DNA from: an uncultured Dorea sp.
Lineage (GTDB): Bacteria; Bacillota; Clostridia; Lachnospirales; Lachnospiraceae
DNA: 64,000 bases
NCBI GenBank assembly: GCA_900550865.1
Contig: URTM01000009.1
Location: 20,364 to 84,363 of the forward strand
Reading direction: 5' to 3'
Under the pieces are notes generated by a model that was not told the origin of the DNA, ran no database searches, and saw nothing but the letters and a program-made list of their open reading frames with translations. Below are positions 36,185 through 45,106 of this stretch, in pieces; the first letter of the stretch is position 1; every line of letters starts with the position of its first letter. The position numbers and the translations under genes were made by a program.

Positions 36185-36664
36185 TCAGTAGTCTCCTTCA
36201 ATGGACCTGGATTTTAAAATAGCTTTTACTTCCTGATCCCATTCTCTTTCGATGGATTTGTCCATGGTGAAAGTGTTCAGAGAAGTTCCTGTGATACATT
36301 GTAAGTGATGTCCGTCGTAGTGGAAGTTAAGGTACAGTCCCCGGATCTCTTCCGGGCGGTATCCGGTGAGACCGTGGGCAGTCAGAAAGTCCGGAATCTG
36401 ATCTTCCGGGAGCGCAAGGACAATCTTGAATCCCAATGGAGTGCGTTTGCCACGGATGATCTGGAAGCAGAAGTCGCGGTTTTTATTCCAGCGGGAGTAG
36501 GTTTCTTCAAGTTTTTCATCAAAGAAGTCTTCCTGGAGAAAGCCGCTGATGGTAAATTTGTTGAAGGTTGTAATCTCGCCTTCTATGAAAGAAAAGTTGT
36601 CGAAAGTGTCTTTTAAGAGCAGGTGCGACATACAATTTTTTGCTGATAACTGGTATACATTCAT
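36185..36664 (-). CDS. DUF5721-like hypothetical protein
   Basis: A 159-residue soluble protein on the minus strand. The start MNVYQLSAKNCMSHLLLKDTFDNF and the phrase EGEITTFNKFTISG resemble the DUF5721 family of Lachnospiraceae, as I recall it; function unknown. No catalytic motif, signal peptide or membrane segment is seen. An excellent AGGAGG precedes ATG at 36664. It is a single gene between htpG and the acylation operon. Confidence 0.75.
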   Translation of the reverse strand: MNVYQLSAKNCMSHLLLKDTFDNFSFIEGEITTFNKFTISGFLQEDFFDEKLEETYSRWNKNRDFCFQIIRGKRTPLGFKIVLALPEDQIPDFLTAHGLTGYRPEEIRGLYLNFHYDGHHLQCITGTSLNTFTMDKSIEREWDQEVKAILKSRSIEGDY

Positions 36665-36766
36665 AAGGAAAACCTCCTGTTAATCTATATGATCATTTTT
36701 CCTTTCAGGTATAAGGAAATGTACTCAACATTATAGCACAAAAGACGACAGAAAAGAGGATATAAA

Positions 36767-36795
36767 TTGACATTCAAAAAGAAAAACAGTAAAAT
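36767..36795 (+). promoter_or_regulatory. Strong promoter of the surface-acylation operon
   Basis: Consensus TTGACA at 36767-36772 and TAAAAT at 36790-36795 with exactly 17 bases between, 55 bases before the first gene. No terminator is visible from here to 44992, about 8.2 kb. Confidence 0.8.
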
Positions 36796-36849
36796 AAATT
36801 GGATATACATATTTAGGATCAACAGAGAAACGAAAGAGGAGAAGATTTC

Positions 36850-37698
36850 GTGGATATAGAGAACAAAACTTCAGTTTATGAAGAAAAAGAAGAGACTCAG
36901 GAAGTGAATCCTGAGGAGCAGAAAAGAGAAATAAAAAGTGAAAAAGACAGGGTACTTCAGACGGCAGTAATTGTTGCGGTTGGTATTCTGGTGATTGGCG
37001 GGATTACGGTGGCACTCAGGCTCAGTAATCCGCAGAAGGATACAAAGAAGGGCACAGAGATCCTGAAGACGATGGATGCGATGGATGTGTCTAAGGCAGA
37101 TAAAAAGATTAAGGAGTTAGAAGCACAGGAACGTGAGGCAGAACAGGATGCAGAGGAACAGCCGGCAAGCGAAAAATTTACAGATTGTCTGGTCATGGGT
37201 GATTCTATCACGCAGGGATTGTACGAATATGGTGTTCTGGATCAGGCAAATGTACAGGCAGACCGTGGAGCCGGCGTGTCGGTGGGGGATAATGAAAAAC
37301 TGGCAGATCATATTGCCAGGGCAAAAGAGATGAAGCCATCCGTATTATTCCTTTCTTATGGGATGAATGATGTCGGAGCACAGAATGGAGATGCAGATGG
37401 ATTTATAAAAGCATACAGGCCGTTAATCAGGGATTTGAAAAAATCACTGCCGGATACGAAAATATATGTCAACAGTATACTTCCGGCAGCGCAGACTGCA
37501 ATTGATCAGAATTCCGTCTATGCGGAAATTCCAAAGTTCAACCAGAAATTAAAAAAATTATGTGAAAAAGAAAAAGTAACATTTATTGATAATACAGACC
37601 TGGTGAAACAGGAATATTATGCCGGTGATGGAATCCATATGTCAACCGGTTATTATAAAGAATGGGTAAACCATATGGCGGAGGTTGCAGAATTATAA
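36850..37698 (+). CDS. Membrane-anchored SGNH/GDSL hydrolase
   Basis: A 282-residue protein starting with GTG (AGGAGA upstream). Residues about 38-58 are a membrane helix after a charged cytoplasmic head; residues about 110-282 are an SGNH esterase/acyltransferase fold with the nucleophile Ser in GDSITQG, the Asn in GMNDVG, and the Asp-His pair in GDGIHMS. All four SGNH residues are present, so it is probably active outside the cell on O-acyl groups. Its stop codon overlaps the next start by one base. The neighbours (MBOAT, DHHW) suggest work on an O-acetylated surface polymer; the substrate is unknown. Confidence 0.85.
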   Translation: MDIENKTSVYEEKEETQEVNPEEQKREIKSEKDRVLQTAVIVAVGILVIGGITVALRLSNPQKDTKKGTEILKTMDAMDVSKADKKIKELEAQEREAEQDAEEQPASEKFTDCLVMGDSITQGLYEYGVLDQANVQADRGAGVSVGDNEKLADHIARAKEMKPSVLFLSYGMNDVGAQNGDADGFIKAYRPLIRDLKKSLPDTKIYVNSILPAAQTAIDQNSVYAEIPKFNQKLKKLCEKEKVTFIDNTDLVKQEYYAGDGIHMSTGYYKEWVNHMAEVAEL

Positions 37699-38183
37699 TG
37701 AAAAACGGAAAATTATACAGGATTAATCTGTTAAAATATCTGATGGTAGTCCTCCTGATCATTTATGTAGTAGTTCTTGTGACCCGGGAGGGAGATAATA
37801 CCGTATCAGTAGACACGATTGAAAAGAATATCACAAAAGCCGTAAAATTAGAAGGAATGAAAAAAGGTACAACACAGGACCTGAAAAAATATTACAGTCT
37901 GAATGCCAATGATTATGAAGGAATCAGTCTGTATATTCCGGATGACGTTATGAGTGTGAATGAAATACTCGTAATAAAAGTAAAAAACGAAAGTCAGATT
38001 GAGACGGTTGAAAAGGCAGTGGAAAGTCGTGTAAATACACAGGAAAAGAATTTTGAAGGTTATGGTGTAGAACAAACAAAGCTGATACATGCTGCAATTA
38101 TTGAAACCAGAGGGCGTTATGTTCTGCTGGCAGTGTCAAAGGATGCAGACCGTATCGATGCAGCATTTAAGAAGAGTATTTGA
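37698..38183 (+). CDS. DUF4358 domain-containing protein
   Basis: A 161-residue protein with one N-terminal membrane helix (about residues 10-30) and an extracytoplasmic domain matching DUF4358 (LKKYYSLNANDYEGISLY to VLLAVSKDADRIDAAFK). The family is common in Clostridia, often beside MBOAT and DHHW genes, as here. Role unknown. ATG shares its A with the previous stop codon, indicating translational coupling. Confidence 0.82.
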   Translation: MKNGKLYRINLLKYLMVVLLIIYVVVLVTREGDNTVSVDTIEKNITKAVKLEGMKKGTTQDLKKYYSLNANDYEGISLYIPDDVMSVNEILVIKVKNESQIETVEKAVESRVNTQEKNFEGYGVEQTKLIHAAIIETRGRYVLLAVSKDADRIDAAFKKSI

Positions 38184-38201
38184 TAAAAAGGAATTAGAGA
38201 G

Positions 38202-39608
38202 ATGTTATTTAGCAGTATTGTTTTTTTATTTACATTTTTGCCGGTTGTGCTGATCTTATATTATCTGTTACCGGTAAGATTCCGGAATGTGATCTTATTG
38301 CTGGCCAGTCTGGTATTTTATGCATGGGGGGAACCGGTATATCTGTTCCTGATGCTATTGTCCATACTATTTAATTATTTCAGCGGACTGGATATTGCAA
38401 GAAATCTGCCGGATAAGAGAGCTGCAAAGCGGAGCCTGGTTTTTAACCTTATCATTAATCTGGCAGTACTTGGATTTTTTAAGTATGAAGGGTTTGTATT
38501 GGATACGTTAAACGGGATACTTCCGGTACATATTTCTTATCATGCACTGCCGCTTCCAATCGGAATATCCTTTTATACATTCCAGATATTATCTTATATC
38601 ATTGATGTATATCGGGGAAATGTAAAAGTGCAGACGAATCTTCTGAATTTTGCATTATATGTAACGATGTTTCCACAGCTTATTGCGGGACCGATCGTGC
38701 AATATGCAGATGTAGACGAACAGCTTGCGTCCAGAGAAGTTTCATGGACAAAATTCGGAGAAGGAAGCATGTATTTTATCCGGGGGCTTGCGAAGAAAGT
38801 ATTACTGGCGAATACTTCAGGGATGATTTTTACAGAAGTAAGCGGACTTGCGAAAGGTAATGTAGCCGTGATGACGGCGTGGCTTGGAGCTTTTGCATAT
38901 ATGTTCCAGATTTATTTTGATTTCAGTGGATATTCGGATATGGCGATCGGACTTGGTAAGATGTTCGGATTTGAATTCAATATGAACTTTAATTATCCAT
39001 ATGTGTCTAAGAGTATTACGGAGTTCTGGCGCAGATGGCATATTTCGCTGAGCAGCTGGTTCAGGGATTATGTGTATATTCCACTGGGCGGAAACCGTGT
39101 TTCGAAGATCAAACATATCAGGAATCTTCTGATCGTATGGTTTCTGACTGGATTGTGGCATGGAGCCGCATGGAATTTCGTGGCATGGGGACTCTATTAT
39201 GGGGTGATCCTGATTATTGAAAAATATGTCCTGTCGCCGGTACTGGACAGACTTCCGGATGTAGTCTGTCATATTTACAGTATTATTCTGGTTGTGATCG
39301 GCTGGGTATTGTTTTTCAGCTCATCGTTCAGACAGGCGGCAGATTATATCAGAGTGATGTTTGGTGCAGGTGCATATGGCTTTGCAGACAGAGAGAGTAT
39401 GTATCTTCTTACAAGCAACCTGATCCTGTGGCTGATCCTGATATTTGGTTCTACGCCGCTGGTTCATTTCAGATACGAGCATATGTTAAGAACAAAAAAA
39501 TGGAATACAACAATCATTAACAGTGTGGTATATGCTGTGTTGTTTATTGTCTGTGTTGCATATCTGGTAACGGAGACCTATAATCCGTTCCTGTATTTCA
39601 GATTTTAG
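38202..39608 (+). CDS. MBOAT-family O-acyltransferase (AlgI/DltB-like)
   Basis: A 468-residue membrane-bound O-acyltransferase with about ten helices. FPQLIAGPIVQYADV, FDFSGYSDMAIGLGKMFGF, SITEFWRRWHISLSSWFRDYVYIPLGGNR and the catalytic His in TGLWHGAAWNF identify the AlgI type. Such enzymes carry acetyl groups across the membrane to a partner that acetylates a polysaccharide. The DHHW protein directly downstream is the likely partner. The modified polymer is not identifiable from sequence. Confidence 0.94.
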   Translation: MLFSSIVFLFTFLPVVLILYYLLPVRFRNVILLLASLVFYAWGEPVYLFLMLLSILFNYFSGLDIARNLPDKRAAKRSLVFNLIINLAVLGFFKYEGFVLDTLNGILPVHISYHALPLPIGISFYTFQILSYIIDVYRGNVKVQTNLLNFALYVTMFPQLIAGPIVQYADVDEQLASREVSWTKFGEGSMYFIRGLAKKVLLANTSGMIFTEVSGLAKGNVAVMTAWLGAFAYMFQIYFDFSGYSDMAIGLGKMFGFEFNMNFNYPYVSKSITEFWRRWHISLSSWFRDYVYIPLGGNRVSKIKHIRNLLIVWFLTGLWHGAAWNFVAWGLYYGVILIIEKYVLSPVLDRLPDVVCHIYSIILVVIGWVLFFSSSFRQAADYIRVMFGAGAYGFADRESMYLLTSNLILWLILIFGSTPLVHFRYEHMLRTKKWNTTIINSVVYAVLFIVCVAYLVTETYNPFLYFRF

Positions 39609-39616
39609 GAGCAAAG

Positions 39617-40795
39617 ATGAGACAGTCGAGAAAGAAATGGGAAAGAAAAAGAGAAGAACAGAGAAATAAAGTAATTGCAGTGCTGTTTATTGTAATGATG
39701 GTTATCTTCTGCGTGGTAAATATTGCAACTGCTGACAGGGAATTTTCAGCAAAAGAAAACCGGGCACTGGAGCAGAGACCAGATCTTACTGTTTCCGGTA
39801 TTGAAAGCGGAAGATGGATGAACCAGTATGAATCTTACGTATCAGATCAGTTTGCTGGAAGAGATTTCTGGGTGGCTTTAAAGAGCCGTATTGATCTGAT
39901 CGCAGGAAAACGTAAGGCAAATGGTGTATTTAAAGGAAAGGATCATTATCTGTTAGAGGATATAGCCAGACCGGATGAGGAACAATTGAAAGCAAATCTG
40001 GATGCAATGAAAAAGTTTCAGGAGACATATAAAGATATCCCGATGTATTTGATGCTGGTACCGAATGCTGCAAATATCGAGTCGGACAAACTTCCGTATT
40101 GCGCAGTGACAGAAGATCAGGATAAACAGTTTCAGAAAATAAAGGCTTCGCTTGGGAAAGCTTTTCAGTGGGTAAATGTGGAAGATACATTGAAAAAGCA
40201 TAGAGCAGAAGAGATATATTACCATACGGATCATCACTGGACGACGCTTGGTGCTTACTATGGATATCAGGCGCTGGCTGCGGCTATGAAACTGGATACA
40301 TCGAAAGCACCGGCTATGAAACCGTATGCAGTGACGAATTCATTTAACGGAACCTTGTCGGCGACAAGCGGCTATGAAACAGACTATAATGAGCCGATCT
40401 ATATCTACGCACCGGATGATCTGAAAACAGCACCACAGGTAGTTGTAAATAATGTGAATGAAAAAAAGAAAACAGCAACGTTATACGATACATCGAAGTT
40501 GAAAGAAAAGGATAAATATGCATTATTTCTTGGCGGTAATTATCCTGTTCTGGATATCAGAACGACGGCGGATACAACAGACAGACTGTTACTTGTAAAA
40601 GATTCCTATGCGAATAGTGTAATTCCGTTTCTGACGGCATATTACAGGGAAATCATAGTAGTTGATCCAAGATATTATTATGATGATATCAGAGAAGTTA
40701 TGAAGAAAAATAAGATCACAAGTGTTCTGTTCCTGTATAACGGTAATACATTTGTGCAGGATAACAGTATCAGTGGGGTATTGCAGAATGATTAG
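39617..40795 (+). CDS. DHHW-family protein (AlgJ/AlgX-like acetylation partner)
   Basis: A 392-residue protein with an N-terminal membrane anchor (about residues 19-37) and an extracytoplasmic SGNH-like domain. The motif YYHTDHHWTTLGAYYGYQAL (about residue 200) gives the family its name and supplies Asp-His; the Ser is in VKDSYANS near 335. AlgJ/AlgX-type proteins transfer acetyl from the MBOAT to the polymer. Starts 8 bases after the MBOAT gene; its end overlaps the pseudouridine synthase start by 8 bases. Confidence 0.9.
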   Translation: MRQSRKKWERKREEQRNKVIAVLFIVMMVIFCVVNIATADREFSAKENRALEQRPDLTVSGIESGRWMNQYESYVSDQFAGRDFWVALKSRIDLIAGKRKANGVFKGKDHYLLEDIARPDEEQLKANLDAMKKFQETYKDIPMYLMLVPNAANIESDKLPYCAVTEDQDKQFQKIKASLGKAFQWVNVEDTLKKHRAEEIYYHTDHHWTTLGAYYGYQALAAAMKLDTSKAPAMKPYAVTNSFNGTLSATSGYETDYNEPIYIYAPDDLKTAPQVVVNNVNEKKKTATLYDTSKLKEKDKYALFLGGNYPVLDIRTTADTTDRLLLVKDSYANSVIPFLTAYYREIIVVDPRYYYDDIREVMKKNKITSVLFLYNGNTFVQDNSISGVLQND

Positions 40796-41534
40796 ACTGA
40801 ACAAGTATTTAAGCGAAGCCGGTGTCTGTTCCAGAAGGGAGGCAGACAGGCTGATCGAGTCGGGAATTGTGACTGTGGATGGAAAGACAGCAGCTCCCGG
40901 TATGAAAGTAGAAGACGGACAGGAGGTCCGTGTCGGAAAAAAAGTGGTCAAAAGTAAAACGAAAAAAACGGTCCTGGCAGTGTACAAACCTGCCGGGATT
41001 GTTTGCACAGAAGATAAAAGGGAGAAAAAGAATATCATCCGGTTCCTGAACTATCCGGTACGCGTGACCTATGCAGGACGACTGGATAAGGATTCGGAAG
41101 GACTTCTGATCATGACAAATGACGGAGATCTGATCAACGGCATGATGCGTGCAAGATATGCACACGAGAAAGAATATAAGGTCAAAGTAAACAAAGAGAT
41201 TACTCCGGAATTCATTGAGAAGATGAGCCGGGGAGTACACATCAGAGACAAAGAAAAAAATCTGGATGCGGTGACCAGACCCTGTACAGTAAAAAAGACC
41301 GGGAAATATACATTTTCCATTATTCTGACACAGGGATTGAACAGACAGATACGGCGTATGTGTGAAGCACTCGGATACAAGGTGGATGTGTTAAAGAGGA
41401 TCCGGATCATGAACGTGGAACTTGGCAATCTGAAACCGGGACAGGTAAGAGAATTAACAGAACAGGAGTTAAAGGAATTATATGGGACAGTCAAAGAACG
41501 AGAGAATGCAGGAATTAGTAGAACTTCTGAATAA
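40788..41534 (+). CDS. Pseudouridine synthase, RluF/RsuA family
   Basis: A 248-residue enzyme. Residues 1-60 are an S4 RNA-binding domain (RLNKYLSEAGVCSRREADRLIE); the catalytic Asp is in the motif YAGRLDKDSEGLLIMTNDG near 95; GLNRQIRRMCEALGY is the conserved C-terminal signature. The pattern is closest to RluF, which modifies 23S rRNA near the peptidyl-transferase centre; the exact site is inferred. ATG at 40788 overlaps the DHHW gene, and the end overlaps ligA by 53 bases. Confidence 0.9.
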   Translation: MIRLNKYLSEAGVCSRREADRLIESGIVTVDGKTAAPGMKVEDGQEVRVGKKVVKSKTKKTVLAVYKPAGIVCTEDKREKKNIIRFLNYPVRVTYAGRLDKDSEGLLIMTNDGDLINGMMRARYAHEKEYKVKVNKEITPEFIEKMSRGVHIRDKEKNLDAVTRPCTVKKTGKYTFSIILTQGLNRQIRRMCEALGYKVDVLKRIRIMNVELGNLKPGQVRELTEQELKELYGTVKERENAGISRTSE

Positions 41535-43449
41535 AGCGTCCAGAGCATATTATCAGGATGCACAGGAGATCATGAGCAACTACGAATATGACAGATTGTA
41601 TGATGAACTGCAAGGGCTGGAAAAGGAACTGGAAATTACATTCTCGAACAGCCCGACGGTAAATGTCGGATATGAAGTTGTCAGTGAACTTCCAAAAGAA
41701 AGGCATGAAAGCCCGATGCTCTCACTGGATAAGACGAAAGAAGTAGAAGAGCTTAAGGACTTCGTTGGCAGTCAGAAAGTATTGATGTCCTGGAAGATGG
41801 ACGGATTAACGATCGTGCTGACATATCGTGACGGGAAGCTTTATAAAGCAGTTACACGCGGTAACGGAGAAGTCGGTGAAGTGGTTACAAACAATGCAAA
41901 GGTATTCAAGAATGTACCGGTGCAGATTGCTTACCGTGGAGAATTGATCTTAAGAGGAGAAGCGGTGATCGGATATCATGACTTCGAGAAGATCAATGAA
42001 GAGATTGAAGATGTAGATGCAAAATATAAAAATCCGAGAAATTTATGCAGTGGTTCAGTCAGACAGCTCAATAACCAGATCACGGCAAAGAGGAATGTTA
42101 TGTTCTATGCATTTACGTTAGTGCAGGCAGACGGGGTTGATTTTCAGAACTCCAGAGCCTGTCAGATGGAATGGCTGAAAGCACAGGGATTCACGACGGT
42201 AGAATATCATATGGTGACCAGAGACACAGTAGAAGATGAAGTTGCTAAATTTTCGTCAGAGATCAGCAAAAATGATTTTCCTTCCGACGGACTTGTGCTA
42301 TCATATGACGATATAGCGTATGGAAGATCGCTGGGAAGAACAGCGAAATTCCCGAGGGATTCCTTTGCATTCAAATGGCAGGATGAGATCAGAGAGACGA
42401 CACTGCGTGAGATTGAATGGAGTCCGTCGAGAACAGGACTGATCAATCCTGTTGCGATTTTTGATCCGGTGGAGCTGGAAGGAACAACCGTCAGCCGTGC
42501 AAGTGTTCACAATATCAGTATTATGGAAGAACTGGAGCTTGGAGTCGGTGATAAGATCGAAGTCTATAAGGCGAATATGATCATTCCACAGATTGCAAAG
42601 AATCTGACAAGAAGCGGAGTAAAAGATATTCCGGAAAAATGTCCGGTCTGTCAGGGTGAGACAAAGATCCGTCAGGTGGGAAATGCAAAAGCATTATACT
42701 GTACGAATCCGGAATGTCAGGCAAAGCATGTGAAAGCATTTGCATTATTCGTAAGCAGAGATGCACTTAATATAGAAGGACTGTCGGAAGCAACACTGGA
42801 AAAATTTATTTCCAGAGGATATATCCATACATTTGCCGATATCTTTCATCTGGATCAGTACAAAGACGAGATTCAGGAAATGGAAGGATTTGGAGAAAAA
42901 TCGTACAAGAAACTGATCGACAGTGTGGAAAAAGCGAGAACGACTACCCTGCCGAGAGTGATCTATTCACTGGGAATTGCAGGAATTGGTCTTGCCAATG
43001 CAAAAGTTATTTGCAGAGAATTGAAATATGATGTAGAATCTCTTCTGAAGGTTACAGAGGAAGAGTTAAATGAGATCCAGGGGGTGGGAGAAGTTCTGGC
43101 AAAGGCGTTCGTCGGATATTTTTCAGATACAAATCATGTGGAGAATTTCAGAAAGCTTTTAGAAGAACTGACGATCCCGGAGGAGACGGTAACAAAGAAA
43201 CAGATTTTCGAAGGTGTCAACTTTGTGATCACCGGAAGCGTAACGCATTTTGCAAACCGCGGTGAGGTGAAAGAACTGATCGAGAGTCTGGGAGGAAAGG
43301 TGACTGGATCGGTAACATCCAAGACGAATTATCTGATCAATAATGATGTGACCAGTACATCCTCCAAAAATAAAAAAGCGAATGAGCTGGGGATCCCGAT
43401 CATTTCCGAAGAGACATTTCTGGAACTGGTGAACCAGGTGGAAGAATAG
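41482..43449 (+). CDS. ligA: NAD-dependent DNA ligase LigA
   Basis: A 655-residue NAD+-dependent ligase. The N-terminal Ia domain (YDRLYDELQGLEKE, SPTVNVG) binds NMN; the adenylated Lys is 105 in SWKMDGLTIVLTYRDG, slightly diverged from the usual KIDG context; the OB fold, a zinc finger (CPVCQ...YCTNPEC, about residues 389-413), helix-hairpin-helix repeats and a C-terminal BRCT domain (GVNFVITGSVTHFANRGEV) are all present. It overlaps the pseudouridine synthase by 53 bases with AAGGA inside that gene as RBS. Full length, so expected to be active; Lachnospiraceae may carry more than one ligA. Confidence 0.94.
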   Translation: MGQSKNERMQELVELLNKASRAYYQDAQEIMSNYEYDRLYDELQGLEKELEITFSNSPTVNVGYEVVSELPKERHESPMLSLDKTKEVEELKDFVGSQKVLMSWKMDGLTIVLTYRDGKLYKAVTRGNGEVGEVVTNNAKVFKNVPVQIAYRGELILRGEAVIGYHDFEKINEEIEDVDAKYKNPRNLCSGSVRQLNNQITAKRNVMFYAFTLVQADGVDFQNSRACQMEWLKAQGFTTVEYHMVTRDTVEDEVAKFSSEISKNDFPSDGLVLSYDDIAYGRSLGRTAKFPRDSFAFKWQDEIRETTLREIEWSPSRTGLINPVAIFDPVELEGTTVSRASVHNISIMEELELGVGDKIEVYKANMIIPQIAKNLTRSGVKDIPEKCPVCQGETKIRQVGNAKALYCTNPECQAKHVKAFALFVSRDALNIEGLSEATLEKFISRGYIHTFADIFHLDQYKDEIQEMEGFGEKSYKKLIDSVEKARTTTLPRVIYSLGIAGIGLANAKVICRELKYDVESLLKVTEEELNEIQGVGEVLAKAFVGYFSDTNHVENFRKLLEELTIPEETVTKKQIFEGVNFVITGSVTHFANRGEVKELIESLGGKVTGSVTSKTNYLINNDVTSTSSKNKKANELGIPIISEETFLELVNQVEE

Positions 43450-43503
43450 AAGAACAAAAGACAGAGTGAAATACGTGGAAGAGATAATGAGAAGGAGAGA
43501 ATA

Positions 43504-44964
43504 ATGGCGAATCAGGACGATAACAACAATCAGGAGATTGAAAAAGTAGAAGATGTTGAAGTAGAGACAAACACGAATACATCTGATACAGATTATTCGA
43601 ATAATAAGAAACAAAATGATGACGATGGATATGAAAAAGTCTGCTTTTTATGCAGACGCCCGGAAAGTGTTGCCGGAAAAATGATCGAACTTCCGAATCA
43701 TATCTGTGTATGTAATGACTGTATGCAGAAGAGTTTTGATGCTATGACAAACGGACCGATGGATTACAGCCAGCTGATGAATATTCCGGGTGTGCAGGTA
43801 TTCAATATGTCTGATATGGAACAGAGCATTCCAAAACAGCAGAAGATCAAGAAGAAAAAAGAAGGCGAAGAATATAAGCCGCTGGTAGATATTAAAAATC
43901 TTCCGGCACCGCATAAGATCAAAGCAAAACTGGATGAGTATGTGGTAGGACAGGAGTATGCCAAGAAAGTGATGTCAGTGGCGGTATATAATCATTATAA
44001 GCGTGTGGCAACGGATTCGATGGATGATATTGAGATTGAGAAATCCAACATGCTGATGATCGGACCGACAGGTTCAGGTAAGACGTATCTGGTAAAGACA
44101 CTGGCAAGGATCCTGGATGTACCGCTTGCGATCACAGATGCCACCTCCCTTACAGAGGCTGGATATATCGGTGATGATATCGAAAGCGTTGTATCCAAAT
44201 TACTTGCGGCAGCAGACAATGATGTGGAGAAGGCAGAACAGGGAATCATCTTCATCGATGAGATCGACAAGATCGCAAAGAAGAAGAATTCCAGCCAGCG
44301 TGATGTAAGCGGCGAATCTGTACAGCAGGGAATGCTGAAGCTTCTGGAAGGAAGTGATGTGGAAGTTCCAGTCGGGGCAACGAGCAAGAATGCAATGGTT
44401 CCGTTGACAACCGTGAATACAAGAAACATTCTGTTCATCTGTGGCGGTGCATTCCCGGATCTGGAAGGTATTATCAAAGAACGCCTGACGAAACAGGCAG
44501 CAATCGGATTCGGTGCAGATCTGAGAGATAAATATAATAACGATAAAGAGCTTCTTAAAAAGGTCACAACAGAGGATTTACGTGTATTCGGTATGATACC
44601 GGAGTTCCTGGGACGTCTGCCGATTGTATTTACTTTACAGGGTATGAGTGAAGATATGCTGGTGGAGATATTAAAAGAGCCTAAGAATGCAATTTTGAAG
44701 CAATATCAGAAACTGCTTGCATTAGACGAAGTAAAACTGGAATTTGATGACGGTGCACTTCATGCGATCGCAAAAAAAGCAATGAAGAAAGATACCGGAG
44801 CGAGGGCGCTTCGTGCGATCATCGAAGAGTTCATGCTGGATATCATGTATGAGATCCCGAAAGATGACAATATAGGAGAGGTTGTCATCACCAAAGAATA
44901 TATTGAGGGAACCGGAGGACCGGTAATAATGTTGAGAGGTCAGGAAGTACCGAGACTTCAATAA
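43504..44964 (+). CDS. clpX: ClpX-family AAA+ unfoldase
   Basis: A 486-residue ClpX. The zinc-binding domain (CFLCRRP...CVCNDCM) comes after an acidic head of about 40 residues, so the protein is about 60 residues longer than common ClpX (about 420). Walker A GPTGSGKT (187-194), the pore loop GYIGDD, Walker B IIFIDEIDK, and IGFGAD, the loop that docks on ClpP, are present. No clpP or tig is adjacent; it follows ligA by 54 bases. It may be the only ClpX or a second copy; the window cannot tell. RBS AAGGAGAG. Confidence 0.93.
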   Translation: MANQDDNNNQEIEKVEDVEVETNTNTSDTDYSNNKKQNDDDGYEKVCFLCRRPESVAGKMIELPNHICVCNDCMQKSFDAMTNGPMDYSQLMNIPGVQVFNMSDMEQSIPKQQKIKKKKEGEEYKPLVDIKNLPAPHKIKAKLDEYVVGQEYAKKVMSVAVYNHYKRVATDSMDDIEIEKSNMLMIGPTGSGKTYLVKTLARILDVPLAITDATSLTEAGYIGDDIESVVSKLLAAADNDVEKAEQGIIFIDEIDKIAKKKNSSQRDVSGESVQQGMLKLLEGSDVEVPVGATSKNAMVPLTTVNTRNILFICGGAFPDLEGIIKERLTKQAAIGFGADLRDKYNNDKELLKKVTTEDLRVFGMIPEFLGRLPIVFTLQGMSEDMLVEILKEPKNAILKQYQKLLALDEVKLEFDDGALHAIAKKAMKKDTGARALRAIIEEFMLDIMYEIPKDDNIGEVVITKEYIEGTGGPVIMLRGQEVPRLQ

Positions 44965-44991
44965 TACATTTTACATATAGTATGCTAAGAG

Positions 44992-45012
44992 AGCTGCCAG
45001 TGGCAGCTTTTG
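44992..45012 (+). terminator. Short terminator after clpX
   Basis: AGCTGCC pairs with GGCAGCT across a 3-base loop, followed by TTTT. It is the first terminator after the acylation operon promoter. Confidence 0.65.
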
Positions 45013-45106
45013 GCATGCCACGGCATACAGAAGAAGCTGCTATTAGAAGGGGCTCTGTATGCAAGGAGATATAACTTTACTTAAGGAAGAATGGAGGAAA
45101 AAAGGA

